From assembly GCA_964441275.1 (NCBI GenBank), contig CAYTUG010000001.1, positions 62,001 through 126,000 on the forward strand: a DNA stretch of 64,000 nucleotides, written 5' to 3'. The notes beneath the pieces were generated by a model. That model was not told where the DNA came from, ran no database searches, and was given only the letters and a program-made list of their open reading frames with translations. This document shows, in pieces, positions 1-9,528 of the stretch. This DNA comes from SZUA-584 sp964441275. GTDB lineage: Bacteria; Bacillota; Clostridia; Christensenellales; SZUA-584. A program made the position numbers and the translations under genes. Numbering within the stretch: position 1 is the first letter of the stretch; the number at the start of each line of letters is the position of its first letter.

Positions 1-134
1 TCTATCTTTTCCTTAGCACAAACATAAACCACCAAGCAATCATCGGGAACCCCAAAATACATACTGCTGGCGAGCGGCAATTTAGAATAATAGGATAACC
101 GCGGGTTGGTTAAAAACACCGTACCAGATTTCAT
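1..134 (-). CDS. 5' part of an unrecognised gene running off the left edge
   Basis: An open minus-strand frame starts at an ATG at 134 and stays open to base 1, giving about 44 residues beginning MKSGTVFLTNPRLSYYSK. An AGAGGG ribosome binding site lies about six bases upstream, which is the main support for a real gene. The visible part has no signal peptide or membrane segment and I do not recognise the family. It is divergent from the ABC ATPase at 377, so the 240 bases between them probably hold both promoters. Confidence 0.4.
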   Translation of the reverse strand, partial: MKSGTVFLTNPRLSYYSKLPLASSMYFGVPDDCLVVYVCAKEKI

Positions 135-376
135 AAATTTCCCTCTAATAATAAGGACTAAATATAGTCATTGTCTATTTTTAATAAAGTTATGTAAAAA
201 TAGACTACAAACAAGGGGGGTAAAGTTGCAGTAATCAATTTCGGCTAAATTATATATACAACCTGGTTGCTTATCAATGTGGTCAAAGTTAATCCGCAAT
301 ATAATTGATAATTTTAGCACCATAATATATATTCAATAATTACATGTCCGTAATAAAATAGTGTCGGAGGAGTGTA

Positions 377-1864
377 ATGCTTTTACGAATGCGCAAAATT
401 ACAAAGACATTCTTTGATACCGAGGTTGTAAAAAACGTTGGTTTTGAGCTTAAATCGGGCGAAATTTTTGGTATTGTCGGGCTCAACGGCGCCGGAAAAT
501 CAACATTTATTAAAATTATTTCAGGTGTGCACCCTTGTGATTCGGGTGAAATATTTATTGAAAACGAATCCGTTAAACTAAACTCCCCTAACGACGCATA
601 CAAACACGGCATCTTTACAATTTATCAGGAACCTTTGCTTGTAAACAATATGTCGGTTATGAACAATATTTTTCTTGGGATGTTTAAGAAAAGAGCAGGA
701 ATATTTGTAGACAAAAAGGCGGTACAGCAAACTGCCGCTAACTTGCTAAAACTGCTCGGTTCAAGCCTTTCGCCAAACGATAGGGTTTCAACTTTGTCTT
801 TAGGCGAAAAATACCTTGTTTCAATTGCGAGAGCCTTTTTAGCAAAGGCTAAAATTTTTATATTTGACGAACCTTCCGTTGGGCTTTCGTTGTATGAAAA
901 ACAAGTGCTTTTTGATCTTATCAGAAGACTTAAAGAAAAAGGAGCGGGCGTAATCTATATTACGCACTATATTGACGAGATAATCGAACTGTGCGATAAA
1001 GTTATGATACTAAGAGAAGGGCGAAACGTATGCACTTCGGACGTCAAACTTCTTACCCAGGAAAAGATTATAACCATTATGTCGGGCAAGTCCGTAAAAA
1101 AATTAGATACTGCGCCAAAGTCGATTACAAATACCGCGGCTTTAGAAATCAGCGGATTAAGCCGTAAGAGCATTTATAAAGATATCAGCTTTAAGCTGTA
1201 TCCCGGCGAGATACTTGGGGTTGCCGGTTCTGTGGGCGCCGGGCGCACTGCATTGCTTAAAACTATATTTGGGCACATGCAGCCCGATAAAGGCAAAATT
1301 TACGTGCATGGCGAGTTAGCGGAATTTGCAAGGCCCCTTGACGCAATAAGAAAGGGAATAGGCTATATACCCGATGATCGGGTTTGTGAGGGCGTGCTTT
1401 CTAATATGAGCGTTTTGGAGAACTCCGCTTTTCCAAAAATATTGCAAAATAAGCAGATATTGATAGACTATAATACACTTATTGATAAAACGCTTGATAT
1501 AGTTATCGAGTTAGATATTAAGCTCGACAGCGTCAGGCAGTCCGTAAATTACTTAAGCGGCGGAAACCAGCAAAAGCTCGTTCTAAGCAGATGGATGCTA
1601 AGCAATGCCGATATATTGTTGCTTGACGAGCCGACCAAGGGAATTGACATATCCGCACGAAACGATATTTATTGCTGGATGTCTAACAAGGCTCAAAGCG
1701 GTTCGGCAATAATAATCAGCTCGTCTGATTTTGCCGAGCTTAAGATGCTTTGTACTCGAATAATAGTATTGAACAAGGGCAGGATAACCGCCGAAATGGA
1801 TAATGCCGAGGCAACAGAAAATAAAATGCTGCGGGCAATGGCGCACAGCTCAAGCGAAACATGA
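377..1864 (+). CDS. Sugar ABC transporter ATP-binding protein (RbsA/MglA type), orphan
   Basis: This is a 495-residue cytoplasmic ATPase that would energise import of a pentose or hexose. It has the two-cassette layout of the CUT2 family. The first cassette has Walker A GLNGAGKST (35-43), a Q-loop at Q84, signature LSLGE (about 140-144) and Walker B IFIFDEP (160-166). The second has the degenerate Walker A GSVGAGRTA usual in this family, signature LSGGNQQKL and Walker B ILLLDEPTKGID. Length is normal. The ATG at 377 follows GGAGGAG. No permease or intact binding protein follows: an ATG overlapping the stop codon (ATGA at 1861) opens a frame of only 12 codons. The partner permease therefore seems to have been lost, and the substrate cannot be deduced. 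Confidence 0.85.
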   Translation: MLLRMRKITKTFFDTEVVKNVGFELKSGEIFGIVGLNGAGKSTFIKIISGVHPCDSGEIFIENESVKLNSPNDAYKHGIFTIYQEPLLVNNMSVMNNIFLGMFKKRAGIFVDKKAVQQTAANLLKLLGSSLSPNDRVSTLSLGEKYLVSIARAFLAKAKIFIFDEPSVGLSLYEKQVLFDLIRRLKEKGAGVIYITHYIDEIIELCDKVMILREGRNVCTSDVKLLTQEKIITIMSGKSVKKLDTAPKSITNTAALEISGLSRKSIYKDISFKLYPGEILGVAGSVGAGRTALLKTIFGHMQPDKGKIYVHGELAEFARPLDAIRKGIGYIPDDRVCEGVLSNMSVLENSAFPKILQNKQILIDYNTLIDKTLDIVIELDIKLDSVRQSVNYLSGGNQQKLVLSRWMLSNADILLLDEPTKGIDISARNDIYCWMSNKAQSGSAIIISSSDFAELKMLCTRIIVLNKGRITAEMDNAEATENKMLRAMAHSSSET

Positions 1865-2280
1865 AAGAAAGGGTATATCCCCAGTTTTCTACAAACTGAC
1901 GAAAAGATAAAAATAAATAACGAATTAATATTGAGAGGGAGGCTTGTCCGTCTTGTGCACTCAAAAACGGCTTGATATACCAAGTACGGCCGCGCGTTCA
2001 AAATTAACTGCGCTGCCGTTTCGGCCACTCGGTAAGCCTGTCCGAAAGATATATATTTAACTGAGAAAGAACGGCCTCCCAATCCTTTCGGCGTTCAGTA
2101 CGGATTCCGTGATAGACGCATCGTATACAGTATTGCCGGCAGGCTCACGGTAATACAATTTACACCACCTTTTTAGGCTAAACTATTTTTAAATAAACAA
2201 GAGTTGGCTTAAACTATCAAAAAAACATGCGCTTGTCTATCCCCATTAGATTGCATTTAATTTTATTCAATAGTATTTTT
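1865..2280. other. Gene-free stretch with decayed coding sequence
   Basis: A 12-codon frame (ATG 1861 to TGA 1899) overlaps the ATPase stop and may be the stub of a lost permease. On the minus strand, between about 2150 and 1990, two frames read as one plausible peptide across a shift: one contains TESVLNAERIG, the next EAVLSQLNIYLSDRL. This suggests a decayed gene, but I cannot name its family. I see no RNA gene or clear terminator. Confidence 0.3.
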
Positions 2281-3318
2281 TTACTTAACCGAAAACGCAT
2301 ATCTTGCCATGTTTTTATAAACATCCCCTTTTCTTAAAACACAATCCGGGAAATGTTCAACATTTGGAGAGTTAGGATATACCTGCGGTTCAATGCACAC
2401 CCCATAGTACTGCCCGTATACTTTGCCGCCCAAACCTTGAGTCCCTTCACGTATTATATGAGCAGTAAAGAGTTGCGCTGATGGTTGATCTGTAACGACT
2501 TCCATACACCTGCCGGAAGCTTCATCGTAAAGTTCTGCAGCTTTACGCATACCCTTTCCGTTAAACACCATGGTGTGATCGTAACCTCTTCCAATATCAA
2601 TCGCTTCATAAGCATAATCAAATACGTGATCGCTTATCTTATGCATCTTACGAAAATCAAAAGGTGTCCCTTCTACATGCCTTAGTTCTCCAGTCGGTAT
2701 CAATTCTTTGTCTGTGGGTATAAAATAATCCGCGTCCATCATTAGATAATGATCCAAAACTCTGCTCTTAGCTCCGTTTAGATTAAAGTACGAATGATTA
2801 GTTAGGTTAATAATCGTATCAGCATCACTTTTTGCCTCGTATCTTATTTCCACAATATTGTCTTCAGTTAAAGTATATTTAATATCTATTTCAACATTTC
2901 CCGGAAATTTTTCCTCTCCATCCGGGCTGGTATATGATAATATAAGCTCATCATTTTCAATTTTTCCTGTCCAAACTTTTTGATGAAACCCGCTAACCCC
3001 TCCGTGGAGATGGTTTTTACCTTCATTACGATTTAGTTGATATGTTTTGCCGTTTAAAACAAACTTCCCATCCTTAATACGGTTAGCGTATCTTCCTACT
3101 ACGCATCCAAAGTAATAAGGATTATTTTCTATATATGTATTTACATCATCGTAACCCAACACAACTTCATCAAATTCACCTTTTTTATCCGGCATTCTTA
3201 TAGATGCAACAATAGCGCCATAATTCGTTATTTTCATTTCGGCGCCGTATGCATTTTTCATTCGATATAGAAAAATATCTTCGTTATCAAGTTTTGTAAT
3301 AAACTCTTTTACTATCAT
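2281..3318 (-). CDS. galM: Aldose 1-epimerase (galactose mutarotase family)
   Basis: The product interconverts alpha and beta anomers of aldoses such as galactose, glucose or arabinose in the cytoplasm, before kinase or isomerase steps. At 345 residues it has normal family length. Visible motifs are NHLHGG (102-107), TNHSYFNL with the probable catalytic His176, GYDHTMVF (about 247-254), and CIEPQVYPNSPN with the probable catalytic base Glu311. The ATG at 3318 follows GGAGG with good spacing. Just upstream lie remnants of a transposase and of a sugar-binding protein, so the gene has probably lost its original operon partners. The arabinose genes start 4 kb away on the same strand, so a role in pentose metabolism is possible but not shown. 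Confidence 0.9.
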   Translation of the reverse strand: MIVKEFITKLDNEDIFLYRMKNAYGAEMKITNYGAIVASIRMPDKKGEFDEVVLGYDDVNTYIENNPYYFGCVVGRYANRIKDGKFVLNGKTYQLNRNEGKNHLHGGVSGFHQKVWTGKIENDELILSYTSPDGEEKFPGNVEIDIKYTLTEDNIVEIRYEAKSDADTIINLTNHSYFNLNGAKSRVLDHYLMMDADYFIPTDKELIPTGELRHVEGTPFDFRKMHKISDHVFDYAYEAIDIGRGYDHTMVFNGKGMRKAAELYDEASGRCMEVVTDQPSAQLFTAHIIREGTQGLGGKVYGQYYGVCIEPQVYPNSPNVEHFPDCVLRKGDVYKNMARYAFSVK

Positions 3319-3401
3319 ACTGTTTCCTCCATTTCACAAATGCATACCAGCAGAGCCAGCCGGCAAATACAGCTGCTCTGCTGATACAATCCTGTACGTA
3401 T

Positions 3402-3586
3402 TAACCCAACCATGTGTCTCGGATAGTTGTTCATCCAATGTTTGATTCGACGGTTTGTTGGCCGCCTCGTTGTTTGCTCGTCCCCATGCGCTATGTTCAT
3501 AGTAGCATATCGTACGCTTTTGACCAACCTTTATGCAAGAAGCTTGCAAGGCTTACCGGATTTAAAAACTCGCCGCCGTTATCCAT
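3402..3586 (-). pseudogene. IS30-family transposase relic (C-terminal part)
   Basis: Three minus-strand frames carry successive pieces of an IS30-type DDE transposase. The first reads MDNGGEFLNPVSL (3586-3548), matching the region around the second catalytic Asp. The second reads GQKRTICYYEHSAWGRANNE (from 3525), matching the conserved tract leading to the catalytic Glu (pattern YY-HP-S-W-RG-NE-N). The third reads RIKHWMNNYPRHM (about 3449-3411), matching the WINNYPR segment near the C-terminus. Frameshifts separate the pieces and about 25 residues are missing between the second and third. This is family recognition by eye. The element is inactive. Confidence 0.55.
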
Positions 3587-3701
3587 TTTTTCAGCTTTGT
3601 GTTATTCCGCTCTTAAACCATAATCTTTCCCCCATTACTTTGTTGTAGGGCAACTCCAGTATAACCGATTTGTGCCCTTGATGGCTCTTCTTCCAATTTC
3701 C

Positions 3702-3724
3702 GGCAATCCATTTTACAACTTACC
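3702..3724 (+). repeat. Dispersed 23-bp repeat, copy 1 (possible IS30 end)
   Basis: The 23 bases here match those at 23822-23844 with one mismatch, and a third related copy lies inverted at 39978-40000. The shared core is AATYCATTTTACAACTT. This copy lies about 115 bp from the IS30 transposase relic and at the exact place where the sugar-binding-protein pseudogene breaks off, as expected for an insertion-sequence end. Confidence 0.5.
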
Positions 3725-4456
3725 ATATAATGGAGTCCGGCTGTTCGGCACATTTTTCGGCGCCTTCCTTTATAACCCTGCCGTCTTCCGAGGAACGTGG
3801 CGTCTCTGGCATTTCAGCCGTAAATTGCAATCTTGCGGCAACCTTTCTCGCCCAACATTTGAACCAGTGTCCGACCATTGACAACTTCGTCTTCATGAAT
3901 TGCGCCCACATAATTAGGAAGAAGCTTTTGTAGGCACATACTCATCAGGGTTGTCGTCCGGATTAATGTAACGGAAGAATTGAGCAACGTGAACCTTATA
4001 CTGATTAGCCGTATTGACTGAAGATATCATTTCAGCAAATGAAGAATTGCAAATCAAAATTTCATCACAACCAGCTGCAGCCAAGGTCTCAACAGAGCTT
4101 GTCACCTGCTCAGAAATGTGACCCTGATCCACATAAGCTACCTCTACGCCTAATGCGTCGGCAGCAGCAGCAACAATNNNNNNNNNNNNNNNNNNNNNNN
4201 NNNNNNNNNNNNNNNNNNNNNNNNNNNNNNNNNNNNNNNNNNNNNNNNNNNNNNNNNNNNNNNNNNNNNNNNNNNNNCCTGATCCACATAAGCTACCTCT
4301 ACGCCTAATGCGTCGGCAGCAGCAGCAACAATCCTTTTAACTTCGCTTCCCAACGTATCAGTCGGGCTCCAGATGGAAACACCTATCTTGATTTTTCTGA
4401 CATCTGCCGACTTGTCATCTGCCGGCTTTATTTCCATCTTTTTCACAAGCGGACCC
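3723..4456 (-). pseudogene. Sugar ABC transporter substrate-binding protein, truncated and frameshifted
   Basis: Read on the minus strand, this is the N-terminal part of a periplasmic sugar-binding protein of the Peripla_BP_4/LacI-like fold: KIKIGVSIWSPTDTLGSEV, then AAGCDEILICNSSFAEMI, then VGAIHEDEVVNGRTLVQML, then NARDATFLGRRQGY. The gene is dead. A frameshift lies near 3925, a TGA replaces an expected Trp codon within GCRKIAIYG-stop-NARD, and a second frameshift follows RRQGYK. The frame ends at the repeat at 3702-3724, so the C-terminal half is missing. The signal peptide is also absent. The N gap at 4178-4277 lies inside it but is an assembly artefact. It may be the former partner of the orphan ATPase at 377. 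Confidence 0.75.
4123..4332. other. Scaffold gap of 100 N flanked by an identical 55-bp sequence
   Basis: Bases 4178-4277 are exactly 100 N. The 55 bases before it (4123-4177) and the 55 bases after it (4278-4332) are identical. That is what a scaffolder leaves when two contigs that overlap by a k-mer are joined with a fixed-size gap. Collapsing the gap and one copy restores one continuous reading frame in the binding-protein relic, running from AYVDQ into GHISEQV. No real sequence is likely to be missing here. Confidence 0.85.
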
Positions 4457-4495
4457 AATTATATTTGTTCGGACACAAACTGCTACGTTAACTAT

Positions 4496-6673
4496 TTAAT
4501 ATTTACCGAAGTCGTTATCGTCAGGTATTAATGTATTATCAAAATCCTTAACGTCCTCTTGTTTTTTTTCGCTCAATTCGTATGGAGCGTCAACTGGGTA
4601 AGCGATTTCTGTAACTGCTTCATCGTGCATAAATTGGAATTTGCCCACCATGCTCTTTAATTGCTCTGCCTGCGAAGCAAGCTCTTGGGAAAATGCAGCC
4701 GCCTGTTGTGCCGTAGCCGAACTGTTTTGAACTACGGTTGAAAGCTGATCGATACCTACATCCACCTGAGCAATACCTGTTGCTTGCTCGCCAGATGCTT
4801 TGGCAATTTCACCGGATAACGCAACGGTTTTTTCAATACCTTCGACGGCTCTGCGTAATGCCACAGCCGTTTCATCTGCAATTTTCGTGCCCACCTCTGT
4901 TCTGGATATTGATCCTTTTATTAACACTGCGGTTTCTTGAGCCGCCTTCGCACTTCTTTTCGCAAGATTGCGCACCTCTTCAGCCACAACCGCAAAACCC
5001 TTGCCGTGTGCGCCAACCCGCGCGGCTTCCACTGCAGCATTTAAAGAGAGCACATTCGTCTGAAACGCAATGTCATCTATAACCTTAATTATCTTCGAGA
5101 TGCTAGCTGACGAAGCGTTGATTTCCCCCATGGCATTTTGCAGTGTCTTCATTTTCTCGTCACCGCCCGCAGCATCTTTCATGGCTTCTAATGAAATTTT
5201 ATTTGAAAGCGCCGCCCCATCGGCATTATCCTTTGTTTTTCCAGCTATTTCTGAAATGGAATTGGTCAATTGCTCAATCGCGCATGCTTGCTCCACCGCC
5301 CCCTGCGAAATTTGTTGGCTGCCACCTGAAAGTTGAGCAGCCCCGACTGCCACTTCTTCGGCAGCGTGGCTAATATCTTTTAGTATTCCATTGAACGCTC
5401 TGATTGTTTTATTTATTGATTCCTTTATATGCGCAAAATCGCCTTTAAAATCCGACTCAATGCTTTTTGTTAATATTCCGTCCGAGACACAGCCAAGCAC
5501 TTCGGATATTTCTCCAATATACCCTTTTAATGCAGCAATTGTACTATTAAGCCCGTCTTTTATAATTGCGAAATCCCCAAAAAATTCACCCTGCACGTTT
5601 ATGTTAAGATTCCCCTGTGCAAGCTCCTCAAGCACATAAGTTGATTCTTTTATAGGCGCTATCATTGCATCAAGCGTAGCGTTTATACCCTCTACAATCA
5701 AACGGTAAACCCCCTGATGTTTTTCTGCATCGGCGCGCAATGAAAGCTGACCGCTGTCGGCGGCATCAATAAGCATATTTGTATCATCCGTTAACATACG
5801 TATGGATGCAAGTATAGTCTCAACAGCCTCACACATCTGCCCGACCTCGTCCTTTGCCGTTCCGCCGGTTATCTTAAAATCTATATCTCCCAAGGCCAGC
5901 TGCTTAATCCTTCCGGTTAGCCGTTTCACTGGTATGCTAATATCGCTTGAAATAACGATACCTATTATTATCGCAAAAATAAATACCACAGCTATTGCAA
6001 TAAACGTAATTGTTAAAACATCTTCCGCCGTGTTAATATTATCTGTATTTATTTTAGCTGCGTCATTCGTAATTGCGTATTGGATATTATCAATTTTCGC
6101 TTGTAAATCCCGCTCAGCATTCCTTAGGCCGCTTACCGCGGATACTTCTTCAATTAGAATGTCTTTTTCACCCTCATTATATCTCTTAATTGCATCATCA
6201 AACAAAGGTTTGTACGCCTCATAAGATGATTTTACTTGCTCTAATCTATCAAGCTTTTCACTATCAGAAAGCAACGACTCAATTACGGCTATTACTTGCG
6301 GTATCTTATTTGAACTTGCCTTTATACTCGCCAAATGCGCAGAATCCAAAGCTTTGTTGGAGTTAAGCAGCAGCTGTCTGTAAGAATTGGTCGATTCTTG
6401 AAAAGCTTTTTGAAGTTCACCTGCATTCCTTACGGGCAACAATATATTATCGTGCATCTTTCTAGACGATTCACTCAGTTTTTTCATATTAATAGATGCG
6501 TAACCACCCATAGCGGCGCTAAGAAATGCTACTATTAAAAAACTTACCAATAGTTTTGGCGCAATTTTCACATTGCCAAAAAAACGAATATCCGTTAACT
6601 TAGTTTTTTTGTCCTTTTTCAAATTATCAATAGGTTTCTTTTTTGACATTGCATTTTTAAATATTTTAATCAT
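4496..6673 (-). CDS. Methyl-accepting chemotaxis protein with repeated HAMP-like units
   Basis: This 725-residue transmembrane chemoreceptor would control CheA activity and flagellar rotation. It has a basic cytoplasmic N-terminus, TM1 at about 41-61, a helical extracellular domain of about 155 residues (four-helix-bundle type), and TM2 at about 219-242. HAMP follows from about 243, with two further HAMP-like repeats marked by GDFAIIKDGLN and GDFAHIKESIN (about 366-420). The signalling domain has its hairpin tip at about 532-572 (DDIAFQTNVLSLNAAVEA), where AARVGAHGKGF replaces the usual AARAGEHGKGF. There is no C-terminal CheR-binding pentapeptide. It sits between a sugar-binding-protein relic and the arabinose genes, so a sugar-related stimulus is an inference. 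No che genes are in the window. Confidence 0.9.
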   Translation of the reverse strand: MIKIFKNAMSKKKPIDNLKKDKKTKLTDIRFFGNVKIAPKLLVSFLIVAFLSAAMGGYASINMKKLSESSRKMHDNILLPVRNAGELQKAFQESTNSYRQLLLNSNKALDSAHLASIKASSNKIPQVIAVIESLLSDSEKLDRLEQVKSSYEAYKPLFDDAIKRYNEGEKDILIEEVSAVSGLRNAERDLQAKIDNIQYAITNDAAKINTDNINTAEDVLTITFIAIAVVFIFAIIIGIVISSDISIPVKRLTGRIKQLALGDIDFKITGGTAKDEVGQMCEAVETILASIRMLTDDTNMLIDAADSGQLSLRADAEKHQGVYRLIVEGINATLDAMIAPIKESTYVLEELAQGNLNINVQGEFFGDFAIIKDGLNSTIAALKGYIGEISEVLGCVSDGILTKSIESDFKGDFAHIKESINKTIRAFNGILKDISHAAEEVAVGAAQLSGGSQQISQGAVEQACAIEQLTNSISEIAGKTKDNADGAALSNKISLEAMKDAAGGDEKMKTLQNAMGEINASSASISKIIKVIDDIAFQTNVLSLNAAVEAARVGAHGKGFAVVAEEVRNLAKRSAKAAQETAVLIKGSISRTEVGTKIADETAVALRRAVEGIEKTVALSGEIAKASGEQATGIAQVDVGIDQLSTVVQNSSATAQQAAAFSQELASQAEQLKSMVGKFQFMHDEAVTEIAYPVDAPYELSEKKQEDVKDFDNTLIPDDNDFGKY

Positions 6674-7341
6674 ACCAAATTACCTCGTTTTTTAGTTAGA
6701 TTTACTTAAATGAAAAATTTTTTACACACAATAATATATATCGGTATTTTGATGTATTGAAACAGATTAATTTATTATTCTTATAAGATATCAAGTAATA
6801 AATACTTTTTAGAATGTTTTTATATCGTTATATCATGGTAATGATGCGTAAGTTGCAACCGTAAATACAGATATCTCCTATTTAAGTGTTTTATTTTTGT
6901 TAGTCAGCATTTTTCTGTTACATATTTCGTTGTTGTATTTTTGATAAAAAACAGTTATTGAATTGCTTATGCAAGAAATGTTTAATTATAATTAGATGCA
7001 TTTTGTTTGTCTTTTTACAATTTTTATATGGGAACATATCTCCCTCCGTCCCTAATACCATAAAAATCAAGCATTAACGTGTAATATATTCATATCAGCA
7101 TCGATAAACACGCGCACGGTATTTGATTTTAGCATTTCAAGCCCCGAAAATGAATCTTAGTTGTATGTTAGGTTGACAATTCTCCAACGCCCCATTTTTC
7201 AACAAACTGCGCAATAATATAATTTTTGTTTCTTCATGCAGAGAATAACCCCCAAAGTCAACTGTTTTTATTGACGAAGGAGGTTTACATATATTTCGAT
7301 ATAGTATTTGTATCAAATTATAACTTTAAAATACCAATGTT
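6674..7341. other. Gene-free 668-bp AT-rich stretch with a possible decayed ORF
   Basis: No intact gene is visible between the chemoreceptor start and the araD stop. On the minus strand from about 7290 to 7080, short pieces such as TVDFGGYSLHEETKII and MLKSNTVRVFIDADMNIL alternate between frames. This suggests a decayed gene that once lay downstream of araD, but I cannot name its family. The half next to the chemoreceptor is very AT-rich and probably holds its promoter. Confidence 0.3.
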
Positions 7342-8034
7342 TCATCTTTGTCCATAATAAGCATCCTTACCGTGTTTTCTCAAAAAATGCTTGTCTAACA
7401 ACACTTTTGGTATAGACGCATCCTGATTAAGCTGCGTGGATATAAACGCCATTTCGGCAACGTATTCTGTAACTACGGCGTTCTCAACGGCTTTGCCGGA
7501 AGAGCTCCCCCAGGAAAAAGGTCCATGGTTGGCAACGATAACCGTTTCAACATCAAGGGGATTTATTCCTTCTTTCTTAAACGTCTCAACTATAACTGCT
7601 CCGGTATTTTTTTCGTAACCATAATTGATTTCTTCTTCAGTCATGCTTCTTGTGCATGGTATTCCTCCGTAAAAACTATCCGCATGCGTGGTCCCAAGCG
7701 CGGGAATACAACGACATGCCTGCGCCCAGCTTGTAGCCCATTTTGAATGGGTGTGAACTACTGATTTTATACCTTTAAAGTTCTTGTACAATTCGATATG
7801 CGTAGGGGCATCCGAGGAAGGATTTAAACTCCCCTCTATGATTTTTCCGCCCATGTCCAAAACAACCATGTCATTGGCAGTCATCACCTCATAAGGCACT
7901 CCGCTCGGTTTTATAACAATAAGGTCTTTACTTTCGTCATATATGCTAACATTGCCCCACGTAAACAACACAAGCCCGAATTTCACCAAGTCGAGATTTG
8001 CCTTAAGTACCGATTGTTTGATTTCTTCTAACAT
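7342..8034 (-). CDS. araD: L-ribulose-5-phosphate 4-epimerase
   Basis: This class II aldolase-like zinc enzyme converts L-ribulose 5-phosphate to D-xylulose 5-phosphate, the last step of bacterial L-arabinose catabolism. The 230-residue protein starts MLEEIKQSVL at 8034, where GGAAAAGG precedes the ATG by a few bases. A longer frame from 8061 overlaps araA and is less likely. Motifs are GNVS (27-30), Asp76, VVHTHSKWA with zinc ligands His94 and His96, GTTHADSFYGG, and NHGPFSWG with the third His near 170. The start lies 4 bp after the araA stop, so the two genes are co-transcribed. It is the last gene of the arabinose operon. Confidence 0.93.
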   Translation of the reverse strand: MLEEIKQSVLKANLDLVKFGLVLFTWGNVSIYDESKDLIVIKPSGVPYEVMTANDMVVLDMGGKIIEGSLNPSSDAPTHIELYKNFKGIKSVVHTHSKWATSWAQACRCIPALGTTHADSFYGGIPCTRSMTEEEINYGYEKNTGAVIVETFKKEGINPLDVETVIVANHGPFSWGSSSGKAVENAVVTEYVAEMAFISTQLNQDASIPKVLLDKHFLRKHGKDAYYGQR

Positions 8035-8038
8035 ATTA

Positions 8039-9502
8039 TTACCTTTTCCATATAATATCACCCATTCTAAGTTTCTCTTTTAGTTCCGGTATTGTCGTAT
8101 GGTTATTAATATGTATAAATTCCATTCCCATTATTTCAGCAAAATCTCTCATATGTTCCGCATTTAAATCATAGGACAAAACACTATGATGAGCGCCCCC
8201 GCAAAGTATCCAAGACTCGTTACCGGTAATCATATCCGGCTGTAACCTCCACATCACGCGCGCCACAGGAAGTTTTGGCATCTCTTTTATAGCTTTAACC
8301 ACGTTTATGTCATGCGCTATCATTCTAAATCTTCCGCCTGCGTCAATTATAGTCACAAGCACGGCCTCGCCCTCTTTACCTTCGAAAACCAGCCTTGCCG
8401 GAGCGTCTTTACCGCCAATGCCTAACGGATGCACCTCAATCCTTGGTTTTTCCAAAGCGATCGAAGGTGATATTTCGAGCATATGAGCACCAAGTACTGC
8501 CTCGTTACCTATTTCAAAATGATATGTATAATCCTCTATGAACGATAATCCTTTAACCAATCCCTCTGACATTGCTTTCATTATTGCACCAAGAGCCGCA
8601 GTTTTCCAATCACCCTCCGCACCGAAACCGTAGCCTTTGCCCATAAGGTTTTGGGTTGCAAGTCCGGGAAGCTGTTCTAAACTATAAAGATCCTCAAACG
8701 TATCCGTATATGCCCCGAATCCCCCTTCAACAAGCATCTTCTCAAGCGCTATCTCAAGCCTCGCCTGATACTCAATAGCGCTTATATTGTCTGAACAAAT
8801 AATATAACTGCTTCTGTACTCATCAGTTTTCTGCTTTATTTCGCTAACCTTAACGGCTTTTACTATTTCGGCAAAACCACCCACACCGTATGTATTAACA
8901 CTCCATCCTAAATCCTTTTCCGCCTGTATCTTATCCCCCTCGGTTACGGCAACATATCTCATGTTATCGCCTAACCTTAAAACCTTTAGATCCCTGCTGA
9001 CCATCGCACCAACAGCGCTTCTCATCCAGTCGCCCATCCGGCGTCTAAAGCTTTTTTCCTCCCAATAGCCGCAAATTACTTTTCGATTCATACGCAGCCT
9101 TGCAGTAATAAATCCATGCTCCCTATCACCATGCGCCGACTGATTTGTGTTTATAAAGTTCATATCTATTGTATCAAATGGTATATTCCTATTAAACTGC
9201 GTGTTAATGTGCAGGTACGGTTTATTCAGCAACGTTAGCCCGCCAATCCACATCTTACTAGGCGAGAAGGTGTGCATCCATGTAATCACGCCTGCGCATT
9301 CCATATCGCTATTCGCCTCGGTTAACACTTTTTTTATTCCTTCGGGGGTTGTGACAACACCCTTTGATACCACCTCAAAATGTATGCTATCATCGTTGTT
9401 GAATCCATCCGTCATTATTCTTGCGTGCTCCGCAACCTCGTTTAGTACTTCGGGACCGTAAAGGTGCTGGCTTCCAACAATAAACCAAAATTTTTGCGCC
9501 AT
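8039..9502 (-). CDS. araA: L-arabinose isomerase
   Basis: The enzyme interconverts L-arabinose and L-ribulose in the cytoplasm using a divalent metal, usually Mn2+. At 487 residues it has the usual family length (about 490-500). Recognisable stretches are the start KFWFIVGSQHLYGPEVL, WMHTFSPSKMWIGGL (about 85-99), GYGFGAEGDWKTAALGAIMK, the metal-site region YHFEIGNEAVLGAHMLEI, and the C-terminal IHINNHTTIPELK. The ATG at 9502 follows AAAGGAA. araB lies 26 bp upstream and araD 4 bp downstream, all on the same strand, so the order is araB-araA-araD. Confidence 0.96.
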   Translation of the reverse strand: MAQKFWFIVGSQHLYGPEVLNEVAEHARIMTDGFNNDDSIHFEVVSKGVVTTPEGIKKVLTEANSDMECAGVITWMHTFSPSKMWIGGLTLLNKPYLHINTQFNRNIPFDTIDMNFINTNQSAHGDREHGFITARLRMNRKVICGYWEEKSFRRRMGDWMRSAVGAMVSRDLKVLRLGDNMRYVAVTEGDKIQAEKDLGWSVNTYGVGGFAEIVKAVKVSEIKQKTDEYRSSYIICSDNISAIEYQARLEIALEKMLVEGGFGAYTDTFEDLYSLEQLPGLATQNLMGKGYGFGAEGDWKTAALGAIMKAMSEGLVKGLSFIEDYTYHFEIGNEAVLGAHMLEISPSIALEKPRIEVHPLGIGGKDAPARLVFEGKEGEAVLVTIIDAGGRFRMIAHDINVVKAIKEMPKLPVARVMWRLQPDMITGNESWILCGGAHHSVLSYDLNAEHMRDFAEIMGMEFIHINNHTTIPELKEKLRMGDIIWKR

Positions 9503-9528
9503 AAAAGTTCTTATTCCTTTCTTATAAA

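Noticed and set aside
3360..3400. Similarity of CTGCTGATAC near 3380 to the sequence near 23787
   Set aside because: Only about ten bases match and the flanks do not align.
4430..4456. A lipobox-like IIGSAC in another frame at the start of the binding-protein relic
   Set aside because: It is out of frame with the relic and lacks a hydrophobic signal upstream, so it may be chance.
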